The translations under genes were made by a program, and so were the position numbers. Below, piece after piece: positions 1-7,950 of a stretch of DNA of 15,929 bases. The stretch is taken from NCBI GenBank assembly GCA_002717305.1, contig PBDH01000012.1, positions 1 through 15,929 of the forward strand, written 5' to 3'. Positions within the stretch are counted from its first letter, which is position 1, and the number at the start of each line of letters is the position of its first letter. Source of the stretch: Gammaproteobacteria bacterium (GTDB lineage: Bacteria > Pseudomonadota > Gammaproteobacteria > Pseudomonadales > Litorivicinaceae). Under the pieces are notes generated by a model. It ran no database searches. It worked only from the letters and a program-made list of their open reading frames with translations, and had not been told where the DNA came from.

Positions 1-114
1 GCGCGAGCTCGAGAGATTTTGATGCGACTCGACAAGGATCGCCTACGACAATTACGAGAAGTCGATGCCCGTTACGATAACGGTATCGCTTTGGCGTGGA
101 GGCCTAAAAGGTGA
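1..114 (+). CDS. ftsQ: FtsQ, C-terminal end (partial)
   Basis: The frame is open from base 1 and ends with TGA at 112-114, giving 37 residues. The end (EVDARYDNGIALAWRPKR) fits the FtsQ C-terminus, where a final beta strand of the type 'VDLRYxNGFAVxW' is conserved. Its place directly before ftsA is the standard one. FtsQ is a bitopic inner-membrane division protein that links the early cytoplasmic divisome to FtsB/FtsL through its periplasmic domain. The stop overlaps the GTG start of ftsA (GTGA, 111-114), so translation of the two is probably coupled. The fragment alone is short; the assignment rests on the motif plus gene order. Confidence 0.85.
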   Translation, partial: ARAREILMRLDKDRLRQLREVDARYDNGIALAWRPKR

Positions 115-1319
115 GTTATTTACTCGTAGTGGATATCGGTTCTAGCCAAATTAAAGCTGTGGTCTCTGAGATTTCCGATACCGGTCGAATGGATATTCGC
201 GGGCTTGGCCGCGCGCGTTCTGGCGGTCTCAAGCAGGGTGTTGTTATTGAGATTGACTCTGTGGTCGAGGCTCTGAGGCGAGCTGTTTCTGAGGCCAATC
301 AAATGGCCGGGACAAAGCTAACTGATCCCTTGGTATCCGTCGGCGGTGCACATCTTATTGGTCAAGATATTTCAGCAACCGTGACGCTTAACATGCGCGA
401 GGTAACCGATGCTCTGGTTACTCAGGCAATGGAACAAGTTCAAATTCAGGCCCAGATACCGGACCGTGAAATTTTAAGTGTAATTCCGCGCTCATTCACG
501 CTTGACGCGCAGACGGGACTTCGTTCACCACAAGGAATGAGTGGAAATCGCTTGATAGCGCATGTCCATGTGATCACCGGCGCAAGATACGTTATTCAAA
601 ATCTACAGAAATGCCTAAAATTAGCGAATCTCGAGGCTGCGGTGTTAGTACCGTCAGCATTAGCGGTGAGCCAGCTGGTTTTAGCAGATGAGCGAGAATT
701 GGGTGTTTGCATCGCCGATATCGGGATGGGTACCACTGACATCATGGTTATTTCGGAAGGTACACCCGTTTGGATGCAGGTCATACCAATGGGCGGAGAA
801 CTTCTAACACATGATTTGGCAGTTGCCCTTAAAACACCGCTTAGGGATGCCGAACATTTAAAGGTTCAGTATGGTTATGCCCACACAACATTCGCTCCAA
901 CTGATGAAACCGCTCGGGTGAACAAGATTGCAGATCGACCCGCAGAGGATATTCGTCTTCAACAATTAACAGCATTTGTCCAACCGCGTATTGAAGAGAT
1001 CGCCGAGATTCTCGGCGAGCGTCTCCGTCTATCCGGAAGATTTGAGAAGGCGTCAACAGGGGTTGTGTTGTGTGGGGGTACGGCTGCATTACCGGGTATC
1101 TCGCAAGTCTTTGAAAGCGTATTGCAGTGTCCGTGTCGGGTACTAAAGCAGGCTCATCAAGATGGACTTGATGGGCTACTACAAGATCCAGCCAATACGG
1201 TTGTTGCAGGTCTTCTGGCGTACGGACGCGACCAAGAAGTTCTGCCGCAGCCTCATTGGTTTGATGCGCAGGGAAGCATGTTTAACAGGGTCCGACAATG
1301 GATCCAGGGAAATTTTTAA
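111..1319 (+). CDS. ftsA: Cell division protein FtsA
   Basis: This is an actin-like ATPase that tethers FtsZ filaments to the inner membrane and recruits later division proteins. Visible actin-fold motifs are phosphate-1 (VVDIGSSQIKAVV, about residues 6-18), phosphate-2 (IADIGMGTTDI, about 201-211) and the adenosine motif (VVLCGGTAALPGI, near residue 320). The last residues (FNRVRQWIQGNF) form the amphipathic membrane-targeting helix expected at the FtsA C-terminus. The length of 402 residues is normal, though E. coli FtsA is slightly longer. The GTG start at 111 is fixed by the good N-terminal fit and the 4-bp overlap with ftsQ. ftsZ follows after 16 bp, so the two are presumably cotranscribed. 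Confidence 0.97.
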   Translation: MSYLLVVDIGSSQIKAVVSEISDTGRMDIRGLGRARSGGLKQGVVIEIDSVVEALRRAVSEANQMAGTKLTDPLVSVGGAHLIGQDISATVTLNMREVTDALVTQAMEQVQIQAQIPDREILSVIPRSFTLDAQTGLRSPQGMSGNRLIAHVHVITGARYVIQNLQKCLKLANLEAAVLVPSALAVSQLVLADERELGVCIADIGMGTTDIMVISEGTPVWMQVIPMGGELLTHDLAVALKTPLRDAEHLKVQYGYAHTTFAPTDETARVNKIADRPAEDIRLQQLTAFVQPRIEEIAEILGERLRLSGRFEKASTGVVLCGGTAALPGISQVFESVLQCPCRVLKQAHQDGLDGLLQDPANTVVAGLLAYGRDQEVLPQPHWFDAQGSMFNRVRQWIQGNF

Positions 1320-1321
1320 AT

Positions 1322-1327
1322 GAGGGG
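1322..1327 (+). promoter_or_regulatory. Ribosome binding site of ftsZ
   Basis: GAGGGG lies 8 bases before the ftsZ ATG, in the 16-bp gap after the ftsA stop. It is a strong Shine-Dalgarno sequence. FtsA depends instead on coupling to ftsQ, which fits the higher FtsZ than FtsA level known in other bacteria. Confidence 0.75.
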
Positions 1328-1335
1328 AAACAAGA

Positions 1336-2505
1336 ATGTTTGAGATCGTAGATCAAATCGAATCAAGTGCGGTTATTAAAGTAATCGGCATTGGTGGGGG
1401 TGGCGGTAACGCTGTTCACTACATGTTGAAACATGCCGTTGAGGGTGTCGAGTTCATCGTGGCGAATACAGATTCTCAAGCGATGCGGGCAATTCCGGCG
1501 GATCGGACGTTACAGTTAGGCGGTGACATCACCAAGGGTCTAGGTGCGGGTGCCAATCCAGATGTTGGCAGGAACGCGGCGATTGAGGATCGTGATGCCA
1601 TCGTCGAGGTCTTGACAGGGACTGACATGGTATTTATCACTGCTGGTATGGGCGGTGGAACCGGGACAGGGGCAGCACCAGTGGTTGCGGAGATTGCACG
1701 CGAATTAGGTATCTTGACCGTTGCAATCGTCACTCGTCCTTTTGGTTTCGAAGGGCGTCGACGCGCGCACGTGGCTGATCAAGGAATAACGGCTTTAGGC
1801 AAGCACGTTGATTCACTGATTGTTGTGCCAAATGAAAAACTTCTCCCCGTACTCGGCAAAAATTCATCACTTATGGCTGCTTTTGGCGAAGCTAATAATG
1901 TTTTACATGGGGCGGTAAGGGGTATAGCTGACCTAATCATCCGTCCCGGAATGATTAATGTCGACTTTGCTGATGTTAGAACGGTCATGAGTGAAATGGG
2001 TAAGGCGATGATGGGTACCGGGGCTGCGACGGGAGAGGGTCGTGCAATGAAGGCAGCCGAAGTTGCTATTCGGTCGCCACTCCTCGAAGATGTTGATTTA
2101 TCCGGTGCGCGTGGAATATTAGTTAATATTACATCGGGTCCTGACTTTACGCTTGGTGAATTTGATCAGGTAGGTCAGGTAGTTGATCAGATAAGTGACG
2201 AAAACGCCAATGTTGTGATCGGCACTGTAATTGATCCGGAAATGAGCGACCAAATCTGTGTCACTGTAGTTGCCACCGGACTTGGCGATGTGCAGACCCC
2301 AAAAACAGTCGTCGATAACGGTCAGCTTGAAAATGAGTCACGCGAGCCGTTTAGTTCTACTGGAGCCGGGGCGCCACAGATTTTGAGAGCTCAGGCGATA
2401 GGCAATACGGCTCTCGCGCAAGACGCTACAGAAGAGATTGGGAATACACCAGAAATGGAGCGGATTCTTAATATCCCCGCATTCCTTCGTCGACAGGCGG
2501 ATTAA
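1336..2505 (+). CDS. ftsZ: Cell division GTPase FtsZ
   Basis: This is the tubulin-like GTPase that forms the Z-ring at midcell. The tubulin signature GGGTGTG is at residues 106-112. The N-terminal nucleotide loop GIGGGGGNAV is near 18-27, and the T7 (synergy) loop NVDFADVRTVM at about 208-218 carries the residues that complete the neighbour's GTPase site. After a variable linker (about 320-370) the protein ends in the conserved tail ILNIPAFLRRQAD, which binds FtsA and ZipA. The length of 389 residues is typical for gammaproteobacteria. The ATG at 1336 has a strong Shine-Dalgarno sequence. No frameshift or missing key residue was seen. Confidence 0.98.
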   Translation: MFEIVDQIESSAVIKVIGIGGGGGNAVHYMLKHAVEGVEFIVANTDSQAMRAIPADRTLQLGGDITKGLGAGANPDVGRNAAIEDRDAIVEVLTGTDMVFITAGMGGGTGTGAAPVVAEIARELGILTVAIVTRPFGFEGRRRAHVADQGITALGKHVDSLIVVPNEKLLPVLGKNSSLMAAFGEANNVLHGAVRGIADLIIRPGMINVDFADVRTVMSEMGKAMMGTGAATGEGRAMKAAEVAIRSPLLEDVDLSGARGILVNITSGPDFTLGEFDQVGQVVDQISDENANVVIGTVIDPEMSDQICVTVVATGLGDVQTPKTVVDNGQLENESREPFSSTGAGAPQILRAQAIGNTALAQDATEEIGNTPEMERILNIPAFLRRQAD

Positions 2506-2579
2506 TTGATAAACGCTATACCTTCCATCTGATTTGAGGGATACAGAGGAGAAAAGCCTGTTAGACTGGTAATTCGAGT

Positions 2580-2586
2580 GGGGGAG
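2580..2586 (+). promoter_or_regulatory. Ribosome binding site deciding the lpxC TTG start
   Basis: GGGGGAG ends 7 bases before TTG 2594. This supports the non-ATG start, which also matches the N-terminus of known LpxC proteins (MIxQRTLK). Confidence 0.7.
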
Positions 2587-2593
2587 ATTTGCG

Positions 2594-3511
2594 TTGATAG
2601 CACAGCGAACGCTGAAGAATGTCGTGCGTGCCACCGGTGTGGGTCTGCACTCTGGTGATACGGTGTACCTCACATTGAGGCCTGCGCCGGAAAATCATGG
2701 TATTCAATTCAAACGGGTAGATTTGGATCCCCCGGTATTGGTACTAGCTAACGCAGAGAGTGTCTCTCAGACGACACTCTCAACTTGTCTTTCCTCGCCT
2801 GACGGTGTTCGAGTGTCCACTGTTGAACATCTTCTCTCTGCTCTGTCGGGAATGGGTATTGATAATGTATTGGTTGAGTGCAACGCACCTGAACTTCCAA
2901 TTATGGACGGGAGTGCATCGCCTTTTGTTTTCCTCATTCAATCGGCTGGTGTGCGCGAGCAGACGGTGCCGCGAGAGTACATTCGTATAACATCCATCGT
3001 TGAGGTTGAACACGAGGGGAAGCTTGCTCGGTTTGAGCCTTTTAATGGTTTTCGCATCTCGTTTTCAATTGATTTCGATCATCCAGTAGTTGATCAGGGT
3101 GAATGTAAAACGGTCGTGGACATTGACGAAGCATCCTTCATTCGTGAAGTTAGTCGTGCCCGAACCTTTGGCTTTATGCGAGATCTGGACTATTTGAAAG
3201 CTAACAATCTCGCGCGTGGTGGATCGATGGCGAACGCAATCGTGGTTGGCGAGGATCGAATATTGAACGATGATGGGCTCCGCCAAAATGATGAATTCGT
3301 CAAACACAAAGTATTGGATGCGATTGGTGATTTGTATCTCGCTGGACGCCCTATTCTTGGCCATTACTTGGGAAACCGGAGCGGTCATGCGCTAAATAAT
3401 AGGTTGTTGCGGCGGTTATTTTCGGACCCAAGTAATTACGAAGTGGTTACGTTTGATCGGGGGGAAGATTGTCCGATCCCCTTTCAGCCAGTCGCTGAAA
3501 CTGACGTTTGA
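2594..3511 (+). CDS. lpxC: UDP-3-O-acyl-N-acetylglucosamine deacetylase LpxC
   Basis: LpxC is the Zn-dependent deacetylase that carries out the committed step of lipid A synthesis in the cytoplasm. Zinc ligands H79 (in STVEHLLSAL), H238 and D242 (in KHKVLDAIGDLY) are present, as are E78 and H265 (in SGHALNN). These fall at the same residue numbers as in the E. coli enzyme. The length is 305 residues. The start is TTG, chosen because the translation MIAQRTLKNVV aligns with the family N-terminus and a GGGGGAG site precedes it. The gene lies 88 bp after ftsZ, as in most gammaproteobacteria. Its last 65 bp overlap the 3' end of dciA on the other strand. LpxC level is tightly controlled in enterobacteria by FtsH proteolysis; whether that holds here cannot be read from the sequence. 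Confidence 0.97.
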   Translation: MIAQRTLKNVVRATGVGLHSGDTVYLTLRPAPENHGIQFKRVDLDPPVLVLANAESVSQTTLSTCLSSPDGVRVSTVEHLLSALSGMGIDNVLVECNAPELPIMDGSASPFVFLIQSAGVREQTVPREYIRITSIVEVEHEGKLARFEPFNGFRISFSIDFDHPVVDQGECKTVVDIDEASFIREVSRARTFGFMRDLDYLKANNLARGGSMANAIVVGEDRILNDDGLRQNDEFVKHKVLDAIGDLYLAGRPILGHYLGNRSGHALNNRLLRRLFSDPSNYEVVTFDRGEDCPIPFQPVAETDV

Positions 3512-3920
3512 ATCCTTCATCGGTTAAGGACTCTGAAAACTCTTGAAGGAAAGACGCAGACTTTGCACTTAATCCATTGCCCATTTTTGCGTTTTGCGGC
3601 GCCTCTGATTTGAGTGGCTTTACCCGACATTGGATACGTCTGATTCCACGAAATAGAGGGTCGTCTTGAAGCTTTTCGATCAGAGTACGCTCCTCAAAGC
3701 GTAACCCTGTCGCTAAGGATGCTGTTGGGACATACAGGGTTAGAAGGCCTGAGTTTAAATCCCCAGTCGCGACTTTTTGTTTGAGATTCTTGGGCAATAA
3801 GTTTTGGATGGTATGGGCTCGTTTGGTGTGTATTGACGCTGCAAGCTGAAGCGTCTGAAGATGACTCCCTGATCGATTTAGCAAAGTTGTCAGGCTTTTT
3901 AGCTGTCTGGGATCACGCAA
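3447..3920 (-). CDS. dciA: DciA (DUF721), replicative helicase loader/operator
   Basis: The 157-residue protein has the DUF721 pattern: a helical N-terminus, then LLPKNLKQKVATGDLNSG and LTLYVPTASLATGLRFEE (about residues 42-80), which matches the KH-like core of DciA. DciA binds DnaB and helps load it at the origin; it is the ancestral counterpart of phage-derived DnaC/DnaI loaders. Its place between lpxC and secA on the opposite strand is also found in Pseudomonas. I see no in-frame ATG or GTG, so the start is probably TTG 3920. No convincing Shine-Dalgarno sequence precedes it, so the exact start is uncertain. The C-terminal tail is encoded in a 65-bp antisense overlap with lpxC. Confidence 0.85.
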   Translation of the reverse strand: MRDPRQLKSLTTLLNRSGSHLQTLQLAASIHTKRAHTIQNLLPKNLKQKVATGDLNSGLLTLYVPTASLATGLRFEERTLIEKLQDDPLFRGIRRIQCRVKPLKSEAPQNAKMGNGLSAKSASFLQEFSESLTDEGFKRQFQRLAERGSDNLPPDQT

Positions 3921-3931
3921 TTCGCTACAAT
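3903..3931 (+). promoter_or_regulatory. Candidate sigma-70 promoter of secA
   Basis: TACAAT (3926-3931) matches the -10 consensus in five of six positions. A weak -35 (CTGTCT, 3903-3908, three of six) sits exactly 17 bp upstream. The element lies over the start of the divergent dciA gene and 34 bp before the secA ATG, which is a suitable distance. Only the -10 is good, so this is a candidate. Confidence 0.4.
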
Positions 3932-3965
3932 GCCGTTTTATGAATAAAGACTGTATAGGGTACCC

Positions 3966-6692
3966 ATGTTAGGGACATTTGTCCGAAAGATCTTTGGCTC
4001 GAAGAATGACCGTGAAGTTAAGCGGATGCTGAGGGCCGTTGCCGCAATCAATCAGCAAGAGTCCACTCTCAAATCACTAAGTGATGACGCACTTGCCGCG
4101 AAGCGTGGCGATTTTCGTAACCGAATAGTTAACGGTGAAACACAAGATCAAATACTTCCCGAGGCGTTCGCTGTCTGTAGAGAAGTCAGCAGGCGCCGGC
4201 TTGGTCTGAGACATTTTGATGTACAAATGGTCGGGGGGATGACCCTTTACGAGGGCCGTATCGCAGAAATGCGGACGGGAGAAGGTAAGACGCTGGTGGC
4301 TACATTGCCAGCTTATCTCAATGCGATCGGTGGTAACAGCGTTCACGTAGTGACCGTGAACGAATATCTCGCAAACCGTGATGCCAATTGGATGCGACCC
4401 CTTTATGAAGGACTAGGCCTTACGGTGGGGGTCATTGCTTCGGGCCAAAATGCGGAAGATAAAAGAGCAGCCTACGGCGCTGATGTTACTTATGGCACCA
4501 ATAACGAGTTTGGGTTCGATTATTTGCGAGACAACATGGCCTTTTCGCCAGAGGGACGCGTGCAGCGCGAGTTGGCTTTTGCGATCGTTGATGAAGTTGA
4601 TTCCATACTAATTGACGAGGCAAGGACACCGCTTATTATTTCCGGTCCAGCAGAAGACCATTCCGAGCGATATAAATCCATCAATTCCGTCATTCCCAAA
4701 CTCACTGAGGCAAAAATGGCAGAGGATGGAGAATCATTCGAGGTCGAGGGCCACTACTTGCTAGATGAGAAAAATCGATCAGTTGAGCTGACGGAGTTGG
4801 GTCATGAGGTGATCGAGGCAGAGCTCGCCGAAATGGGGCTATTGGAAATCGGAGACAGTCTTTACAACCCAGCTAATTTGGCATTGTTCCATCATGTCAA
4901 TGCAGGGCTCAGGGCGCACACTCTCTTCCAATGTAACGTGCACTACATCATACAAAATGGGCAGGTCGTAATCGTTGATGAACACACTGGTCGAACTATG
5001 CCAGGCCGTCGTTGGTCCGATGGTCTGCACCAGGCGGTAGAGGCCAAAGAGGGCGTTGATATTCAAGCTGAAAGCCAGACCCTTGCCTCAACCACCTTCC
5101 AAAATTATTTTCGTTTGTACGACCGTCTGTCCGGCATGACAGGGACAGCTGATACCGAGGCTTTCGAATTTAGACAGATCTACGGCTTAGATGTTGTCGT
5201 TATCCCGACCAATGTGCCTGTAAAGCGAGCCGATGGAAACGATTTGGTTTACATGACCATGGAAGAGAAGTTTGAAGCGATTGTTGGTGATGTGATCGCT
5301 GAGCGGGACCGAGGCCGCCCTGTACTGGTTGGTACCGCGTCGGTGGAAGCCTCAGAGCTGTTGTCTAATTTTCTCGACAAAGAGAAAATCCAGCATAACG
5401 TATTGAACGCAAAGCAACACGAACGCGAAGCAAATGTCATTGCGGAGGCTGGTCGCCCGGGAGGTGTAACCATAGCCACAAATATGGCCGGACGTGGCAC
5501 CGATATAGTACTTGGGGGTAATTGGCAGGCGGAGATCGCTGAACTTGGCTCGCCAACTGACCAGCAGATAGAGGAAATTAAAGCGGATTGGCAAATACGG
5601 CACGATACCGTGGTCGAGGCCGGTGGTCTTCATATCATTGGCTCCGAACGTCACGAATCGCGACGAATAGATAATCAGCTACGTGGTCGTTCAGGCCGCC
5701 AAGGTGATCCTGGCTCGTCTCGTTTCTTCCTGTCACTCGAGGATGATCTGATGCGTATCTTCGCATCTCCAAGGATGCGTTCGATCATGCAGGGCTTGGG
5801 TATGCAACAAGGTGAAGCCATAGAACACAAAATGGTTACCAATGCCATCGAGAAGGCGCAGAAGAAGGTTGAAGGCCGAAACTTCGATATGCGGAAACAA
5901 TTGCTGGACTATGATGATGTCGCAAACGATCAGCGGACACAGGTCTATGCACAACGAAACGAATTGATGGACGCAGATGATTTATCTGATCTCATCATCG
6001 CAATTCGTCGTGATGTTTTTACTTCTGTGGTAGCAACATATGTTCCACCTCAAAGCCTCATCGAGCAGTGGGATATTTCTGGCCTCACCGAGGAATTTGC
6101 AGCGCAATTCGGTCTCGAGATGCCAATCCAGAAGTGGCTCGATGATGATGAGGCGCTCTATGAGGAAACTCTGCTTGAAAAAATTATTGATGAGGCTTGC
6201 CGTCGTCATGATGATAAAGCTGGCGTGGTTGGTGCAGAAACTATGCGCCGCTTCGAGAAGCAGGTTTTGTTACAAATTCTTGATCACACGTGGAAAGAGC
6301 ATTTGGCTGCGATGGACTATCTGCGCCAAGGCATACACCTGCGTGGGTACGCGCAAAAGAATCCAAAGCAGGAATATAAACGCGAGGCTTTTGAGCTGTT
6401 TACGTCTATGCTAGATCAAATTAAACGAGAATCAATTCGTATATTGAGTGCGGTTCAAGTACCAAGCAAGGAAGAGATTGAGGCGCAGGAAGAGGAGCGT
6501 CGTCGGCAAGCCGTCGAGCAGCTCGCCAGGGCGGAGGCGACGCATGAAACTGCGCCTGCTACCGAGGCTGAAGCGGAGCGGTCTCAGCAAGAGCGGCGAA
6601 TGCCCGTGGTGAGCCGGAAGGTGGGTCGTAATGAGCCTTGTCCGTGCGGTAGTGGAAAGAAATACAAGCAGTGCTGTGGCCGCATCGGCTAA
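3966..6692 (+). CDS. secA: Protein translocase ATPase SecA
   Basis: SecA is the motor that pushes preproteins through SecYEG across the inner membrane. Walker A is MRTGEGKT (about 102-109) and Walker B is VDEVD (208-212). The helicase-like second nucleotide domain shows NMAGRGTDI and the motif-VI-like RGRSGRQGDPG. The C-terminus EPCPCGSGKKYKQCCGRIG (890-908) is the zinc-binding tail (C892, C894, C903, C904), which contacts SecB and the ribosome. A charged, low-complexity linker precedes it. The length of 908 residues is close to E. coli SecA (901). There is no secM upstream, so SecM-type arrest control is not evident. argJ follows after 37 bp. Confidence 0.98.
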   Translation: MLGTFVRKIFGSKNDREVKRMLRAVAAINQQESTLKSLSDDALAAKRGDFRNRIVNGETQDQILPEAFAVCREVSRRRLGLRHFDVQMVGGMTLYEGRIAEMRTGEGKTLVATLPAYLNAIGGNSVHVVTVNEYLANRDANWMRPLYEGLGLTVGVIASGQNAEDKRAAYGADVTYGTNNEFGFDYLRDNMAFSPEGRVQRELAFAIVDEVDSILIDEARTPLIISGPAEDHSERYKSINSVIPKLTEAKMAEDGESFEVEGHYLLDEKNRSVELTELGHEVIEAELAEMGLLEIGDSLYNPANLALFHHVNAGLRAHTLFQCNVHYIIQNGQVVIVDEHTGRTMPGRRWSDGLHQAVEAKEGVDIQAESQTLASTTFQNYFRLYDRLSGMTGTADTEAFEFRQIYGLDVVVIPTNVPVKRADGNDLVYMTMEEKFEAIVGDVIAERDRGRPVLVGTASVEASELLSNFLDKEKIQHNVLNAKQHEREANVIAEAGRPGGVTIATNMAGRGTDIVLGGNWQAEIAELGSPTDQQIEEIKADWQIRHDTVVEAGGLHIIGSERHESRRIDNQLRGRSGRQGDPGSSRFFLSLEDDLMRIFASPRMRSIMQGLGMQQGEAIEHKMVTNAIEKAQKKVEGRNFDMRKQLLDYDDVANDQRTQVYAQRNELMDADDLSDLIIAIRRDVFTSVVATYVPPQSLIEQWDISGLTEEFAAQFGLEMPIQKWLDDDEALYEETLLEKIIDEACRRHDDKAGVVGAETMRRFEKQVLLQILDHTWKEHLAAMDYLRQGIHLRGYAQKNPKQEYKREAFELFTSMLDQIKRESIRILSAVQVPSKEEIEAQEEERRRQAVEQLARAEATHETAPATEAEAERSQQERRMPVVSRKVGRNEPCPCGSGKKYKQCCGRIG

Positions 6693-6729
6693 CTAGCTAC
6701 AAATCGCTGTTGTAAAGAGTGAGAGTCGC

Positions 6730-7950
6730 ATGAAGTCGTCAGAGGGTGGATTACTGGTCAAAGGGGTTCGGTTAGGCGCGACAAGAGCACCCGTCTACGA
6801 AAATAGAGACCGTGATGATCTCCTTCTCATGGGCTTCGATGAGGGTGCCGTTGGAGCGGCAGTCACCACGTCCAATCGATTATGTGCTGCACCTGTCCAT
6901 GTGTTGAGAGCGAACCTCGCTACGACTGCTTCGGTTCGCTTTTGGTTACTGAATGCGGGGAACGCGAATGCTGGAACAGGCGAGTCTGGGATGGATTTCT
7001 GCCGTCAGACTGTCCATAAGGTAGCCACGTTAGCTGGTGTAGGTACAGATGTAGTCTGGCCATTCTCAACCGGAGTCATCGGTGAGCCACTTCCTGTTCA
7101 ATCCATTTGTGATGCGCTTCCTAGGGCGATGAGCGCCTCCGATGACTCTCCAGTCGCTTGGGAACGAGCATCTCGAGCAATTATGACAACCGATACACGC
7201 CCAAAATTGAGGCATATCCAATGCGAAATTGGTGGGCAGACGGTTTCTATAACTGGCATGGCGAAGGGATCGGGGATGATCCACCCAAACATGGCTACGA
7301 TGTTTGGTTTAATTGCGTCAGATGTTGCTATGGCGGCGGGCTGTTTACAGGTTCTTCTAACTCGCGCCGTGAACCATAGCTTTAATTGTATCACCGTCGA
7401 CGGCGACACATCGACGAACGATGTCTGCGCAATCGTCGCCACCCAAAAAGCAGGCAATAGAGTAATTGAGAATCCTGACAGTCAAGAGGCGCAGATTTTT
7501 GCCTTGGTTTTGTCGGCTCTAGCGGACGATCTGGCTGAGATGCTTGCACGAGACGGAGAGGGTGCCACGAAGTTCGTGTCTGTGATTTGTGATGCCGCAA
7601 CAAATGACGCGGATGCCCATATAATCGCCAATACGGTCGCTTTATCACCTCTGGTGAAGACCGCACTTGCGGCGTCGGATCCCAACTGGGGACGTATTCT
7701 GGCTGCAGTCGGTCGTGCCCCTGTTTCTCGATTAGAGATTGATCGGGTGAATATTTGGATCAACAGTGTCCAGATCGTACAAAACGGTAGCCGACATTCA
7801 GAATATACAGAAGAAGCTGGTCGAACTGCGATGGAGTCCGTCGATATTGCGATCCGTATTTCCATGGGGGCAGGTTCCGGATACTGCCGTGTGATGACTT
7901 GCGATCTTACTAACGACTATGTGCGGATCAATGCCGAGTACCGGAGCTGA
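6730..7950 (+). CDS. argJ: Glutamate N-acetyltransferase / ornithine acetyltransferase ArgJ
   Basis: ArgJ transfers acetyl from N-acetylornithine to glutamate (and in bifunctional enzymes also uses acetyl-CoA) in the cyclic arginine pathway. The protein is an N-terminal nucleophile enzyme that cleaves itself before a threonine. The site is in KGSGMIHPNMATM, with cleavage expected between A189 and T190. The conserved STGVIG (113-118) supplies the oxyanion-hole Thr-Gly. The NWGRILAAVGRA segment and the C-terminal TCDLTNDYVRINAEYRS are canonical. The length of 406 residues is normal. Whether it is mono- or bifunctional cannot be told from sequence by eye. The end of the gene overlaps the next gene by about 20 bp. 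Confidence 0.97.
   Translation: MKSSEGGLLVKGVRLGATRAPVYENRDRDDLLLMGFDEGAVGAAVTTSNRLCAAPVHVLRANLATTASVRFWLLNAGNANAGTGESGMDFCRQTVHKVATLAGVGTDVVWPFSTGVIGEPLPVQSICDALPRAMSASDDSPVAWERASRAIMTTDTRPKLRHIQCEIGGQTVSITGMAKGSGMIHPNMATMFGLIASDVAMAAGCLQVLLTRAVNHSFNCITVDGDTSTNDVCAIVATQKAGNRVIENPDSQEAQIFALVLSALADDLAEMLARDGEGATKFVSVICDAATNDADAHIIANTVALSPLVKTALAASDPNWGRILAAVGRAPVSRLEIDRVNIWINSVQIVQNGSRHSEYTEEAGRTAMESVDIAIRISMGAGSGYCRVMTCDLTNDYVRINAEYRS

Noticed and set aside
2506..2593. Promoter for lpxC in the ftsZ-lpxC gap
   Set aside because: TGTTAGACT (2559-2567) looks like an extended -10, but TTGAGG (2534-2539) is 22 bp away and no better -35 is present. I could not support it.
6040..6414. 124-codon open frame on the plus strand inside secA
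   Set aside because: It is out of frame with secA, which is intact and fully conserved here. The translation is low in recognisable motifs and is a shadow frame.
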